From contig NW_008705565.1 of the NCBI RefSeq assembly GCF_000186865.1, positions 24,577 through 88,576 on the forward strand: a stretch of 64,000 bases of DNA. Reading direction: 5' to 3'. The notes under the pieces were generated by a model. The model was not told the origin of the DNA and searched no databases. It saw only the letters and a program-made list of their open reading frames with translations. Made by a program: the position numbers and the translations under genes. Of the stretch, positions 46,163 to 54,646 are shown one piece after another; positions within the stretch are counted from its first letter, which is position 1, and the number at the start of each line of letters is the position of its first letter. Source of the DNA: Aureococcus anophagefferens. Lineage: Eukaryota > Sar > Pelagophyceae > Pelagomonadales > Pelagomonadaceae.

Positions 46163-47374
46163 TCAGTTCTCGTCGGCCGGCGCCGCGCGCGGCCGCGGCA
46201 CGAAGGGCGGCGGCGTCGTCGCCGCGGCCGGCTCGCGCGGCGCGGGCGGCGGCATGGCCTCGGCGTCGTTCTCCCGCGCGACGAGGAGGAGGAGCGGGGC
46301 GCGGGCGCCGGCGGCGGCCTTGCAGCGGTCGTGGACGTCGTCGAAGTCCTGGCGCGTCGCGTCCCAGCCGCGGACGCTCAGGACGACGTCGCCGACCCGG
46401 AGGCCCGCGTCCGCGGCCGCGCCCCCGGGCCGGAGCTTGGAGACGATGATGTCGTCGCCGCGCTCGCCGATCGTGGCGCCGTAGCCGCCGCCGGCCGCGG
46501 GGTAGGGCACGTCGACCTCGACGACCGCGTGACCGTCCGGGACGACGGGGTCGCGCCGCTCCGGCGGCCGCGACGCGTCGCCGCGGATGGCGACGAAGCC
46601 CGCGGCGCTGCGGACCAGCGGCACCGGCGCGATGGGGTCGTCGTCGTCCGCGGCCGGCGGCGCGGCCTCGGCGGCCGGCGGCGCGGCGGCGGCCGCGGCG
46701 TCCTCCGCGCCCCCGGGCGCGCGGCTCTCGGCCGCCTCCGCGGCCGGCGGCGGCGCGGCTTCGGCGGCCGGCGCGTTCGCGGGCCGCTCGTTCAGGGCCC
46801 GGAGGGCCTGCATCCTGGAGACGTGCCGTTTGCCCGCCTCGTCGACGAAGACGACGGTCTCGCGGTCCGCGTGGCCGCGGCGGTACGTGGACCACCCGGC
46901 GAGCGCGCTCGCGTCGCCGCCGCGCTCGGACACGTAGGCAGCGAGGCCCGCGAGGTCCGCCGCCGCACGCTTCTTCGCCGCCGGGTTCGCGGCGCCCGCG
47001 GCCGCGCGCTTCTTCGGCGCCGCTTCTTCGGCCTTCGGCGCCGCGGGCTTCTTCTTCGGCGCCGCTTCCTCGGCTTTCGCTTTCGCCGCGGCGGGCTTCT
47101 TGTTCGGCGCCGCGTCTTCGGCCTTCGCCGCCGCGGGCTTCTTCGGCGCCGCGGCGGGCGCCGGCGCCGGCGCCGCGCTCTCTTGCTCCTTCTTTCGCCG
47201 CCCCCGCGATTCGAACGCGCGAATCAAGTCCTTGGGCACCTTCTCCTCTCGGTCGCCGTCGTTGTATATGACGTCGTAGGAATCGTCGTGGATGCGATCG
47301 ATGAGGCCCACGTACCACTTGTCGCCGCCGCGCCACCGGGCCTCGACGGTATCATTGATCCAGAAGGTGCTCAT
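46163..47374 (-). CDS. Tudor/agenet-like + Ala/Pro/Lys-rich linker + PDZ protein
   Basis: 403 residues from ATG 47374 (MSTFWINDTVEARW); ATG 47494 would add 40 residues. A Tudor-like barrel spans 1-57 (VEARWRGGDKWYVGLIDRIHDDSYDVIYNDGDREEKVP). Then AAPKKKPAAPKAEE repeats resembling a histone H1 tail. A small domain ~145-205 (LAGWSTYRR...VVFVDEAGKRHVSRMQALRAL) has the GW...GK...S pattern of MBD/TAM domains, but this is weak. PDZ ~290-375 (AGLRVGDVVLSVRGWDATRQDFDDV), very similar to the PDZ of the adjacent MYB gene. Chromatin association is inferred from the Tudor-like and H1-like parts. Confidence 0.75.
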   Translation of the reverse strand: MSTFWINDTVEARWRGGDKWYVGLIDRIHDDSYDVIYNDGDREEKVPKDLIRAFESRGRRKKEQESAAPAPAPAAAPKKPAAAKAEDAAPNKKPAAAKAKAEEAAPKKKPAAPKAEEAAPKKRAAAGAANPAAKKRAAADLAGLAAYVSERGGDASALAGWSTYRRGHADRETVVFVDEAGKRHVSRMQALRALNERPANAPAAEAAPPPAAEAAESRAPGGAEDAAAAAAPPAAEAAPPAADDDDPIAPVPLVRSAAGFVAIRGDASRPPERRDPVVPDGHAVVEVDVPYPAAGGGYGATIGERGDDIIVSKLRPGGAAADAGLRVGDVVLSVRGWDATRQDFDDVHDRCKAAAGARAPLLLLVARENDAEAMPPPAPREPAAATTPPPFVPRPRAAPADEN

Positions 47375-47935
47375 GCTTCGCCCGGCGACGACGAGGTACG
47401 CGTCGCTCAGCGTGAGGCGGTGCCTCTCCACGCGCGACGCCTCGCTCTCCCTGGATATTCGAGATCGCTCGCCCAAAAAGTGGCAAATTCGCATTTTTTT
47501 TGTCCCCTTCCCGCAGCTAGCACATCTACGCGTCGCGCGACGGCGGTTGGCGCCGAGCCAGCGGCCGTCCGGGATTTGTTCTCGACGCGATCCGGAGCCG
47601 TGCGGCTGCGCGGCGTTCCCCGCGTCTCGAGTGTCCTTCTCCGGGCCGCGGCGCGGCGGCCGCGAAGCTTAAGCCAGCGGTCCAAACACCGCTAAGCAGC
47701 GCGGTAAAAATAGCAAGGAGGGAAGAACTAGGGAAGGAAGCAAAGCAAGAAGAAGGACAAGACGAGAGGGAACCGTCATGCAGGGGCACGATGCCGCCTC
47801 GATGCATGCAAGATGCTTCGCAAAGCCAACTTGGCAAAATCTCGTTCGGCTTGTGGCAACGTGCTCTCCTCCCACGCCGACAAGCGCCTCGCAAAGCGGT
47901 GTGAGCCGCGCCGCATCGACGCCACGGCAGGGACC
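47375..47935. other. Divergent spacer, no gene recognised
   Basis: 561 bp between the Tudor-PDZ gene and the coiled-coil gene. It is less GC-rich around 47690-47830 (AAGGAGGGAAGAA purine tract) and contains ATG 47813, in frame with the coiled-coil gene, and GCATGCAAGATGC words. It probably holds both promoters. Confidence 0.5.
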
Positions 47936-49312
47936 ATGTACGCGACGCCGACGGGCCTCTTCCCCGAGAGTCCGCCCGAGGAGGAGGACAAGAGCACGAC
48001 GTCGCAGTCGACGCTGGGGTCGGCGTCGCTGGAGGACGAGCTGCGCAAGTACGAGGCCCTGGGCGCCGGCGCGTCGGAGGCCGAGGCCGTGGCGACGGCG
48101 CGGGTCGCGGGCCTCGAGCGCGCCCTGAGCGAGCGCGAGGCGACGATCGCGTCGCTCGAGGCGCGGCTCGTGCGGCGGTGGCGGCTCCGCCGCGACCGCG
48201 AGGAGGCGCGGTCCGTGCTCGAGGCCAAGGTCGCGGCGGCGGAGCGCGAGCGCGACGAGGCCCGGCGGCGCGCGGCGGCCGCGGCGCGCGCGCGCGGCGC
48301 CGCGCGCGCGGCGGCCGCGGAGTCGACGGAGGCGCTCGGCGCGTCGCGCGTCGAGGAGGCGCGGCTCGAGGAGCGGTCCAACGCCGCGGCCGTCGCCGCT
48401 GCCGCCGCCGCGGACCACGCGGCGGCCCTGGGCCTGCCCCCGCCGGCGCCCGCCGCCGCCGGTGAGGGCGCCGCGTTCCGGAAGCGCGACGGCGCGCTGG
48501 CCGAGGCGCGATGCCTCGCGGAGGAGAACGACCGGCTCCGCTTCGCCTGCGGCGCCGCGCGCCAGCGCCTCGCCGCGGCGACGGCCGCGGCGGCGCGCGC
48601 CGAGGCCGCCGCGCGGCGCGTCGTCCGGCGCAGCGACGCGCGCGTCCGGGCCGCGCGCACGGCCGTGACGGACATCCGCGACGCGCTCGCCGGCGCCGCC
48701 GCGGACGTCGACGTCGACGCGCTCCTCGCGTCGGCGTCCCGCGCGCCGCCGCTCAAGCCCCGGCGCGCCGCGGCGCCCGCGAAGCCGCGCGCGCGCCGCC
48801 GCGCCGCGGCCGACGACGCGGCCGCGACGGACGACGCGACGGCCGGGTCGACGCTCGCGCGCCTCTCCGAGGAGGACGACGACGCCATCACATCCGCGGA
48901 CGACGCGCTCCCCAAGGGCGCCCAGGGCGACGCCACGGACGACGCGACGGCGGGCTCGACGCACGGCAACGACGAGGCGACGATCCTCTCCGCGGGCGCG
49001 GACGACGAGGCCTCCGCCGAAGACGGCGCGATCACGTCCGCCGACGACGCTGACAAGCGCGCGACGCCGCCGCCGCCGGAGAAGGCGGCCCGCGCGCCCG
49101 GCGACGAGACCGACGACGCGACGGCGGGCTCGACGCTCCTCAACGACGACGCGACGCTCGGCGACGCGACGCTCGGGGCCTACTCCGCCGGCGCCGACGA
49201 CGAGGCGACGGCCGGCGACGAGGCGACGGCCGGCTCCGCGGACACGTCCACCGACGACGCGGCGAAGAAGCCCCTCGGCTTCGCGCCGGACCGCGCCTTC
49301 ACCTGCGACTGA
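47936..49312 (+). CDS. Coiled-coil protein with DDATAGST repeats at the C-terminus
   Basis: 458 residues from ATG 47936 (ACCATG); ATG 47813 in frame would add 41 basic residues. The N-terminus is acidic and Ser/Thr-rich. Residues ~45-275 form an Ala/Arg/Glu coiled coil (LERALSEREATIASLEARLVRR). The C-terminal third is Asp/Ala/Thr-rich, with DDATAGST repeated three times and looser variants (DEATAGDEATAGSADTSTDD). No enzyme domain and no known family. A scaffold or cytoskeletal role would be speculation. A C-rich TGTTGTAACC element follows the stop, similar to one after the SNF2 stop. Confidence 0.7.
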   Translation: MYATPTGLFPESPPEEEDKSTTSQSTLGSASLEDELRKYEALGAGASEAEAVATARVAGLERALSEREATIASLEARLVRRWRLRRDREEARSVLEAKVAAAERERDEARRRAAAAARARGAARAAAAESTEALGASRVEEARLEERSNAAAVAAAAAADHAAALGLPPPAPAAAGEGAAFRKRDGALAEARCLAEENDRLRFACGAARQRLAAATAAAARAEAAARRVVRRSDARVRAARTAVTDIRDALAGAAADVDVDALLASASRAPPLKPRRAAAPAKPRARRRAAADDAAATDDATAGSTLARLSEEDDDAITSADDALPKGAQGDATDDATAGSTHGNDEATILSAGADDEASAEDGAITSADDADKRATPPPPEKAARAPGDETDDATAGSTLLNDDATLGDATLGAYSAGADDEATAGDEATAGSADTSTDDAAKKPLGFAPDRAFTCD

Positions 49313-49384
49313 GGACCGCCTCCCCCGCTGTTGTTGTAACCGGGGTGTGTGTCGCGGTTCAAGTTCGGTACCTCACACGGCATG

Positions 49385-50431
49385 CTAGCGTTCCGTTAGC
49401 GTCGCCCCGCCGTCGTCCGCGGCGAGGCCCGGGCGCAGCGCGGACACCGTCGCCGCGAACGCGAGGAGCCGCGCGGCGTAGAACGTCGGCCGCGTCGCCT
49501 CCCGCGCGTCCCGCGCGAGGGCCGCCCGGTCCGGGTGGCGGTAGGGCGTCTTCACGAAGACCTCGCGGCCGTCGGGCGGCCGCGCGGCCACGAGCGTGAG
49601 CCGCTGCGCCTGGAGCAAAGCGTTGCTGAAGTGCGCGCGGCGGTCGTCCGGGTCCCTCGGGCAGACGAGCGTCCGGCCGGCGTCCGCCGGGTCCGGCGCC
49701 AAAAAGACGGGCCAGCTTTTCCGTTCCGGCTCGAAGCCCAGGGACGCGAGCGCGCGGCAGACGAGCGGTTTCGTCATCTCGAGCGTCCGCGTCTCGCAGC
49801 CGAGCTTCTCGCAGAGGGCCGCGAAGGCGTGCAGGGTCAGCGCCGCGAGGCCCCGGCCGCGGTAGGCCTCGGCGACGTGGAGGCCGCGCGCGTAGACCGC
49901 GCCGTCCGCGCCGACCTCCGCGAGCACGCGCGCGATCTTCGTGCCCTTGGCGCGGTCGACGCCGAGCACGACGGAGAAGCGGCGGTCGCCGTCCTCGCGG
50001 TCCCGCAGGAGCGCCACGTCGTAGCAGTCGCCGGCGGCGTCGTGGACGCGGCCCACGAGCGACCGCTGCGGCGGCCGCGACGCCGCGACGCCATTCGACG
50101 CGAGGCCGGCGGCGAGCGCCGCGCCGTCGCCCGCGCACCGGCCCGCGGCGAGGGCCAGCGCGAAGAGGAAGTGCTGCACGAGCGGCAGGGACTGGGCGTG
50201 GGCGTTGTCCGCGTCCGTCAGGAGCTTCTCGAGGTTGCCGCGCACCTCGATGCCCTCGCAGGGCGTGTCTTTTGCCACTTCTCTCAGGTCCGCCTCGCAG
50301 TGCTTGTAGCTCAGGAGCTCCGACGCGCGCGCGGCCGCGTCGAAGGTCAGGGATGGGTGTGCGTTTTGCGCTGGTGGAGGCGGCGGTGGAGGCGGTATGG
50401 CAGTGTTATGAGACGGCGTAGCAAGCACCAT
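49385..50431 (-). CDS. GNAT-family N-acetyltransferase-like protein
   Basis: 348 residues from ATG 50431 (MVLATPSHNTAIPPPP). The GNAT core is ~135-260: RRFSVVLGVDRAKGTKIARVLAEVG strands, then LHVAEAYRGRGLAALTLHAFAALCEKLG, which supplies the acetyl-CoA pyrophosphate loop (R-G-x-G/A) and helix, and a CRALASLGFE motif as in the alpha4 region. Flanking regions are not assigned; a C-terminal hydrophobic stretch (FYAARLLAFAATVSAL) is present. The acceptor could be a protein, polyamine or small molecule. An 8-proline run lies near the start. Confidence 0.75.
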   Translation of the reverse strand: MVLATPSHNTAIPPPPPPPPAQNAHPSLTFDAAARASELLSYKHCEADLREVAKDTPCEGIEVRGNLEKLLTDADNAHAQSLPLVQHFLFALALAAGRCAGDGAALAAGLASNGVAASRPPQRSLVGRVHDAAGDCYDVALLRDREDGDRRFSVVLGVDRAKGTKIARVLAEVGADGAVYARGLHVAEAYRGRGLAALTLHAFAALCEKLGCETRTLEMTKPLVCRALASLGFEPERKSWPVFLAPDPADAGRTLVCPRDPDDRRAHFSNALLQAQRLTLVAARPPDGREVFVKTPYRHPDRAALARDAREATRPTFYAARLLAFAATVSALRPGLAADDGGATLTER

Positions 50432-50488
50432 CGCGCGCCGCTGAACATCAACATCCACTCGACCCCATCTCGACCGCCACAACTCGGC

Positions 50489-50998
50489 ATGGAGCTCGGA
50501 ATGCGGCCCCTGTTCGGCCTCTCTACGGCCTCTCGCGTCGCCACAACGGGCGCGCTCGCTCGCGGCTCTACTGTGCGCCGCGCGCTGGCGGCGACGCGCG
50601 GTACGCTGGGCTCGCAACCCCCCGGAGGCAAGGATTTGCGCCGCGCATTAGCCACCACGCGCGGCACGCTCGGCTCGCACTCCCCCGGAGGCAAGGACTT
50701 CGATGGCAAGCGCAAAACAGCGGAAGACGCGTTCATCCGCGCGCGCGAGCTGTCGGCGCGATCGACGAGCTCCTCGTCGACGCCCGGCGTGCCCGTTGAG
50801 CAGGTGCTCATCGACAAGCCTGACGAGGTCTGCCCCGAGCGTCTCGGCGAGGCGCGGTCGTCCTACGACGAGTCGATCGCGGACTGGAAGCTCGAGCTGC
50901 TCGCGGAGCTCGAGGCCATGGTCATCGAAAAGCAGCTCCCGACCCTCACGGACGCGCAAAAGGCGCGGCTGGTGCAGTGGAACATCGAGTCCGAGTAG
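50489..50998 (+). CDS. Small protein with organelle-type leader and 21-residue duplication
   Basis: 169 residues from ATG 50489 (ATG 50408 also in frame). The N-terminus (MRPLFGLSTASRVATTGALARGSTVRRALAATRG) is Arg/Ala/Ser-rich without acids, as in mitochondrial leaders. It contains a 63-bp tandem duplication. The C-terminal ~75 residues (VPVEQVLIDKPDEV...YDESIADWKLELLAELEAMVIEKQLPTLTDAQKARLVQWN) form an acidic helical domain of unrecognised family. Convergent with the PX-ABC1 gene (22 bp). Confidence 0.65.
   Translation: MELGMRPLFGLSTASRVATTGALARGSTVRRALAATRGTLGSQPPGGKDLRRALATTRGTLGSHSPGGKDFDGKRKTAEDAFIRARELSARSTSSSSTPGVPVEQVLIDKPDEVCPERLGEARSSYDESIADWKLELLAELEAMVIEKQLPTLTDAQKARLVQWNIESE
50576..50701 (+). 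repeat. 63-bp in-frame tandem duplication
   Basis: Copies 50576-50638 and 50639-50701 encode RRALAATRGTLGSQPPGGKDL and RRALATTRGTLGSHSPGGKDF. DNA copies differ at scattered sites, so the duplication is older than the 116-bp one at 54.3 kb. Confidence 0.9.
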
Positions 50999-51020
50999 AC
51001 ACGGACCGTAAGAATCAAAC

Positions 51021-53501
51021 TTACGAGCCCGCGCGCGTCGCCTCGTTCGCGGCCTCGCGCGCGCGCTTCGCGTAGATGCCGAGGAAGTCGACGGTCACCG
51101 GCAGGCCCATGACGTAGCCGTGGAGGAGGTCGAGCGCGCGGAACGTCGAGAGGAGGGGCTTGAAGCCGCTCGCGGCCTTCTCCTTCTCGCCCTTGAGCTT
51201 CTCCTTGATGTCGTCGATGCCCTTCTGCGAGTCCTTGAGGAACGAGTCGATGTCCTCGAGGTCCGTCTCCTGGTTCGTCGTCGACCGGCGGAACGCGAAC
51301 TCGAGGTGCTCGAAGATCGTCGCCGCGGGGACGGACGCGTGCGTCTCGACGCCCAGGTTCTTGAGCGCCGCGGGCAGCTCGTCGACGGCCGCGCGGAGGA
51401 GGCAGTCGACGAGCCGCGCGATGCCGAGGCGCTGCGCGTCGGGCATGATCTCGTGCATGCCCCAGTCCAGCAGCACGGGGATCGCGGCGACGCCGCCGCC
51501 GTCCGTTCGCCGCACGTCGACGAGGATGTTGCCCGGGTGCGGGTCCATGTTCACGACGCCGCCGTGGAAGAGCAGCGTCGCGTGCGCGTCGACGAGCGCG
51601 TCGATGCACCGCTGGAGCGGCGCGCCCTTGAGGTCGTGCTTCGCCATGGCGACGTCGATGCGGTCGCCCGCGCACCAGCGCATGCAGAGCACGCCGGACC
51701 GGAGCGCGGCCACATCGTCCGTGTAGAGCGCCTCGGGCACGACGGCCTCGGAGCCGCGCGCCGCGAGCGCGGCGCGCGCGACGCCGAGCGCCCGGGCCTC
51801 GGCTTCAAAGTCCATCTCCTGGAGCAGGTTCTGGTACTGGTTCTCGACGATCTCGCCGAGGTCCGGCGTCGCGGGCTCGAGCGCCATCAGAATCTTCGCG
51901 ATGACCTTCAGGCAGCACATGTCCACGTACATGACGTGGCGCACGCCCGCCTTCTGGATCTTCACGGCGACGTCGCCGCCGCCGACGGCGACGCGGTGCA
52001 CCTGCGCGATGGACGCGGACGCGACGGGCTTCGCCAGGTCGCGGTCGCCGAGCGCTCCTTTGACGGCCGCGGGCGCGCCGCGCGCGCGGCGCCGCGCCGT
52101 CGCCGGGGCCATCGCCGGCATGGCGTCGCAGAGGAGCGCCAGCGGCTCGACGAACTCGTCCGCGAGGAAGCCGCGCTGGTTGCTGACCTGGGGAGGATTC
52201 AACTTCGCTTCGACGCGAGTGTTTCGCGCGCGCGCGTTCCAAAACAAGCATCCACGCTTCGAGGCCGTTCCAAAAATCAGCCGAAACGAGTGGAACACGG
52301 CCGAGAGAGGAGCCTTTGGGAATGTCGCACCCTGGTCGCCGACGACCTGGCCCATCTTCACGAGGAGGCCCCGGTCCATCTTCGCGAGCAGCACGGTCAC
52401 GTCGGCGATGACGCGCACGGAGAGGCGCTCGAGGAAGGCGCGCTCCGTCGACGCCAGCAGCGACCGCGTGAAGGCGTCGAGGTGGTCGTTTTCGTCGCGC
52501 TCGACGCCGTGCCACCACCGCGCGAGCCGCCAGAGGTGCAAACACCAGAAGACGCTCGGGATGCGGTAGTTGTAGCGGTGGGCGCCGCGATACCCATAAA
52601 GAAAGAGCGTGCACGCCGAGAGCGCCGCGGACGTCCCGGGGAAGCCCCGCCGGGCGACGAACGCTAAAAACGCGGCCGTCGACGCGACCACGAAGACGCC
52701 GTAGCACCGCGCGGCGAGGACGATGAGCGCCGCGATGGCCTGGCTCAGGCACTCCTCGGGCTCGGCGACGCGCCTCTCCAGCGCGAGGACCCGCTCCGCG
52801 AGGGCGCCGGCCTCGTCGTCGTCGCCGCCGCCCGCGGCGGCGTCGCCGAGGAACGCGTCGAAAAGCGCCGCCGACTTCTCCGAGAGCGCGGGGCAGCACG
52901 CGACGCGCCGGAGCCAGCCGTCGAGGGCGGCGCGCCGCGCCTCGCGGCCGCCGAAGACCTTGGACGGGAACGGCGCGCCGCGGAGCACGCGCGCGGCCGC
53001 GCCCCGGCGCTCGACGCGGAGCAGCGCGGCCCGGAGCGCGCAGAATTCGCTGTAGCGGCGCTCGGCGCGCCGGGGCCCGGCGGCGACGACGTAGTAGGCG
53101 ACGCCGCCGGCGACGGCGACGGAGCTCACGGCGACGCGCGCGTCGCCGAGCAGCGCCTTGGCGATGCGCTCCGCGGCGGGCCGGAGCCCGTGGACGTCGC
53201 CGCGGACGCGGACGCCGCCGGACGCGAGCGCCGCGGGGAAGGACCGCGCGCCGCTCAGCACGTCCCGCTCCACGTCGGGCGTGCGGAACTGGACGACGAC
53301 GGCGCCCGACGGCGCCGCCGCCGCGTCGCCGCCGGCGGCGACGCGCAGCGTGGTGCCCTCGGACCAGGCCCGGAAGGTCCGCTTGCCGCCGCTCGTGACC
53401 CAGACCTCGGAGGGCAGCGCGGCGCCGACGTCCCGCCCGTCGTACTTGAGCGCACCGTCCAGGGACAGCTCCTCCACGGGCTGCCTTCCAGGGCTGGCCA
53501 T
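51021..53501 (-). CDS. PX domain fused to ABC1/UbiB-type kinase (one intron)
   Basis: complement of join(51021-52187, ~52344-53501), ~774 residues from ATG 53501. PX domain ~122-225 (YYVVAAGPRRAERRYSEFCALR, then GAPFPSKVFGG), expected to bind PI3P. Hydrophobic segments ~250-300. ABC1 kinase-like core from ~380: the K-x-G-Q motif (KMGQV), then VAVKIQKAG, NMDPHPGNILVD and VLLDWGMHE, all diagnostic of ADCK/COQ8-family atypical kinases, whose known members support coenzyme Q synthesis or plastid lipid metabolism. PX plus ABC1 in one chain is unusual and would place the kinase at endosomal rather than organellar membranes. The Ala-rich loop typical of UbiB is not clear. Confidence 0.82.
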   Translation of the reverse strand: MASPGRQPVEELSLDGALKYDGRDVGAALPSEVWVTSGGKRTFRAWSEGTTLRVAAGGDAAAAPSGAVVVQFRTPDVERDVLSGARSFPAALASGGVRVRGDVHGLRPAAERIAKALLGDARVAVSSVAVAGGVAYYVVAAGPRRAERRYSEFCALRAALLRVERRGAAARVLRGAPFPSKVFGGREARRAALDGWLRRVACCPALSEKSAALFDAFLGDAAAGGGDDDEAGALAERVLALERRVAEPEECLSQAIAALIVLAARCYGVFVVASTAAFLAFVARRGFPGTSAALSACTLFLYGYRGAHRYNYRIPSVFWCLHLWRLARWWHGVERDENDHLDAFTRSLLASTERAFLERLSVRVIADVTVLLAKMDRGLLVKMGQVVGDQGATFPKAPLSAVFHSFRLIFGTASKRGCLFWNARARNTRVEAKLNPPQVSNQRGFLADEFVEPLALLCDAMPAMAPATARRRARGAPAAVKGALGDRDLAKPVASASIAQVHRVAVGGGDVAVKIQKAGVRHVMYVDMCCLKVIAKILMALEPATPDLGEIVENQYQNLLQEMDFEAEARALGVARAALAARGSEAVVPEALYTDDVAALRSGVLCMRWCAGDRIDVAMAKHDLKGAPLQRCIDALVDAHATLLFHGGVVNMDPHPGNILVDVRRTDGGGVAAIPVLLDWGMHEIMPDAQRLGIARLVDCLLRAAVDELPAALKNLGVETHASVPAATIFEHLEFAFRRSTTNQETDLEDIDSFLKDSQKGIDDIKEKLKGEKEKAASGFKPLLSTFRALDLLHGYVMGLPVTVDFLGIYAKRAREAANEATRAGS
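52188..52343 (-). other. In-frame intron in the PX-ABC1 gene
   Basis: The open frame continues through it, but the inserted text (GATFPKAPLSAVFHSFRLIF...NPPQ) interrupts the conserved K-x-G-Q-x-x-S motif; removing it gives KMGQVVSNQRG. It ends CCCCAG on the minus strand. The donor may be at 52343 or 52346; CCAGGTC stands on both sides, a 7-bp direct repeat as after element insertion. GC is lower than in the exons. Confidence 0.7.
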
Positions 53502-53661
53502 CGTGGCAGACAGAAGATGAATGAACCTGTCGCAAGCCGTCCGTGCCGTCACCGTGCAGCCTCGAGCACTTCAAATGTACCTGCGCCTGGTCGAGAACTC
53601 GCGCGCGGACTCGCATATGCCGCCGGCCGCGAGCGCGCAGCGCGACTAAGGCCGCTGTAGC

Positions 53662-54288
53662 TTAGTCCGACACTATCTCCAGCGGCGCCTTCCAGGACGC
53701 GCGCGTCGCGAGGCGGTCCGTCTTGCGCCGTCGCGGCGGCTTCTTGCCCTCGGCCCAGCGCACGACGCGCTCCATGTCCTCGTCGTCCATGCCCATGCCC
53801 GTGCGGATGTGGTGGAGCTCGCAGCCCTTGGTGTTCCGGTTCGCGCGGAGGTCGCGGAGGTTGTCGCCGTTGTCGTCGACGAAGCACACGTCCTGGGGCC
53901 GGATGCCCCGGGGCTTCATGATCTTGGCGAAGGTGAGCTTCGCCTTGTCCAGGTCGCCCTTGGGGTGCTGCTCGATGCCGTAGCAGTCGCGCGCGCGGAA
54001 GTGGCGCAGGAGCCGCGCGGCGTTGAGCGTCTTCACGACAGTGGACCGCGAGTTGAAGCTCACGATGCCGAGGTCGCAGCCGAAGGACCGGATGGCGGCC
54101 AGCATGCTGTCCAGGCTCTTGACTCTGTCGTGGCCGCCGAGGGCCGCGACGCCCTGCTGGGAGTACAGATTCACATCCACGGCCGCGAGAGTCTTGTCGA
54201 AGTCGAACAGGACCACGCGCTTCCGCTGGCCGACTCGGATGGGCTCGTAGCTCTCCTCGGCGTCGAGGAAGCTCGCCGACGCGCCCAT
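53662..54288 (-). CDS. HAD-superfamily phosphatase, myristoylation-type N-terminus
   Basis: 208 residues from ATG 54288. MGASASFL fits N-myristoylation (Gly2, small residues, Ser6). HAD motif I VVLFDFDKTL (Asp29, Asp31), motif II LGIVSFNS, motif III Lys in the GDLDKAKLTFAKIMK region and motif IV CFVDDNGDNLRD are all present, with no large cap insert, giving a C0-type HAD fold. Likely a Mg2+-dependent phosphohydrolase at a membrane; the substrate is unknown. The start region is present three times in tandem upstream, creating two decoy start ORFs in the 5' leader. Confidence 0.85.
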   Translation of the reverse strand: MGASASFLDAEESYEPIRVGQRKRVVLFDFDKTLAAVDVNLYSQQGVAALGGHDRVKSLDSMLAAIRSFGCDLGIVSFNSRSTVVKTLNAARLLRHFRARDCYGIEQHPKGDLDKAKLTFAKIMKPRGIRPQDVCFVDDNGDNLRDLRANRNTKGCELHHIRTGMGMDDEDMERVVRWAEGKKPPRRRKTDRLATRASWKAPLEIVSD

Positions 54289-54583
54289 GGCCGCCTCCCG
54301 GCCCTGGACACGCGGTCTATTTCGCTGGAACGACAGCGCCGATGAGGCAGCCCAAACCCAGCTTAGCTCTCCTCGGCGTCGAGGAAGCTCGCCGACGCGC
54401 CCATGGCCGCCTCCCGGCCCTGGACACGCGGTCTATTTCGCTGGAACGACAGCGCCGATGAGGCAGCCCAAACCCAGCTTAGCTCTCCTCGGCGTCGAGG
54501 AAGCTCGCCGACGCTCCCATGGCCGCCTCCCGGCCCTGGACACGCGGTCTATTTCGCTGGAACGACAGCGCCGATGAGGCAGC
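54248..54583. repeat. 116-bp tandem repeat, 2.9 copies, over the HAD gene start and promoter
   Basis: Units begin at 54248, 54364 and 54480 and are nearly identical (one G/T change in the third near its ATG). Each contains the ATG and first 13 codons of the HAD gene (ATGs at 54288, 54404, 54520 on the minus strand) plus upstream sequence. In the two outer copies the reading stops after MGASASFLDAEES at TAA. On the plus strand the array is the leader/promoter of the RhoGEF gene (ATG 54647). Confidence 0.95.
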
Positions 54584-54646
54584 CCGCTGCACGTTTCCCA
54601 TGCAACATGCACCTAGGCAAGGAGAGCTTGGCGCCCAGCTCCACAG

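Noticed and set aside
54248..54583. Possible CRISPR-like or satellite array
   Set aside because: Only 2.9 units of 116 bp without variable spacers, and units contain the start of the adjacent gene; a local tandem duplication explains it.
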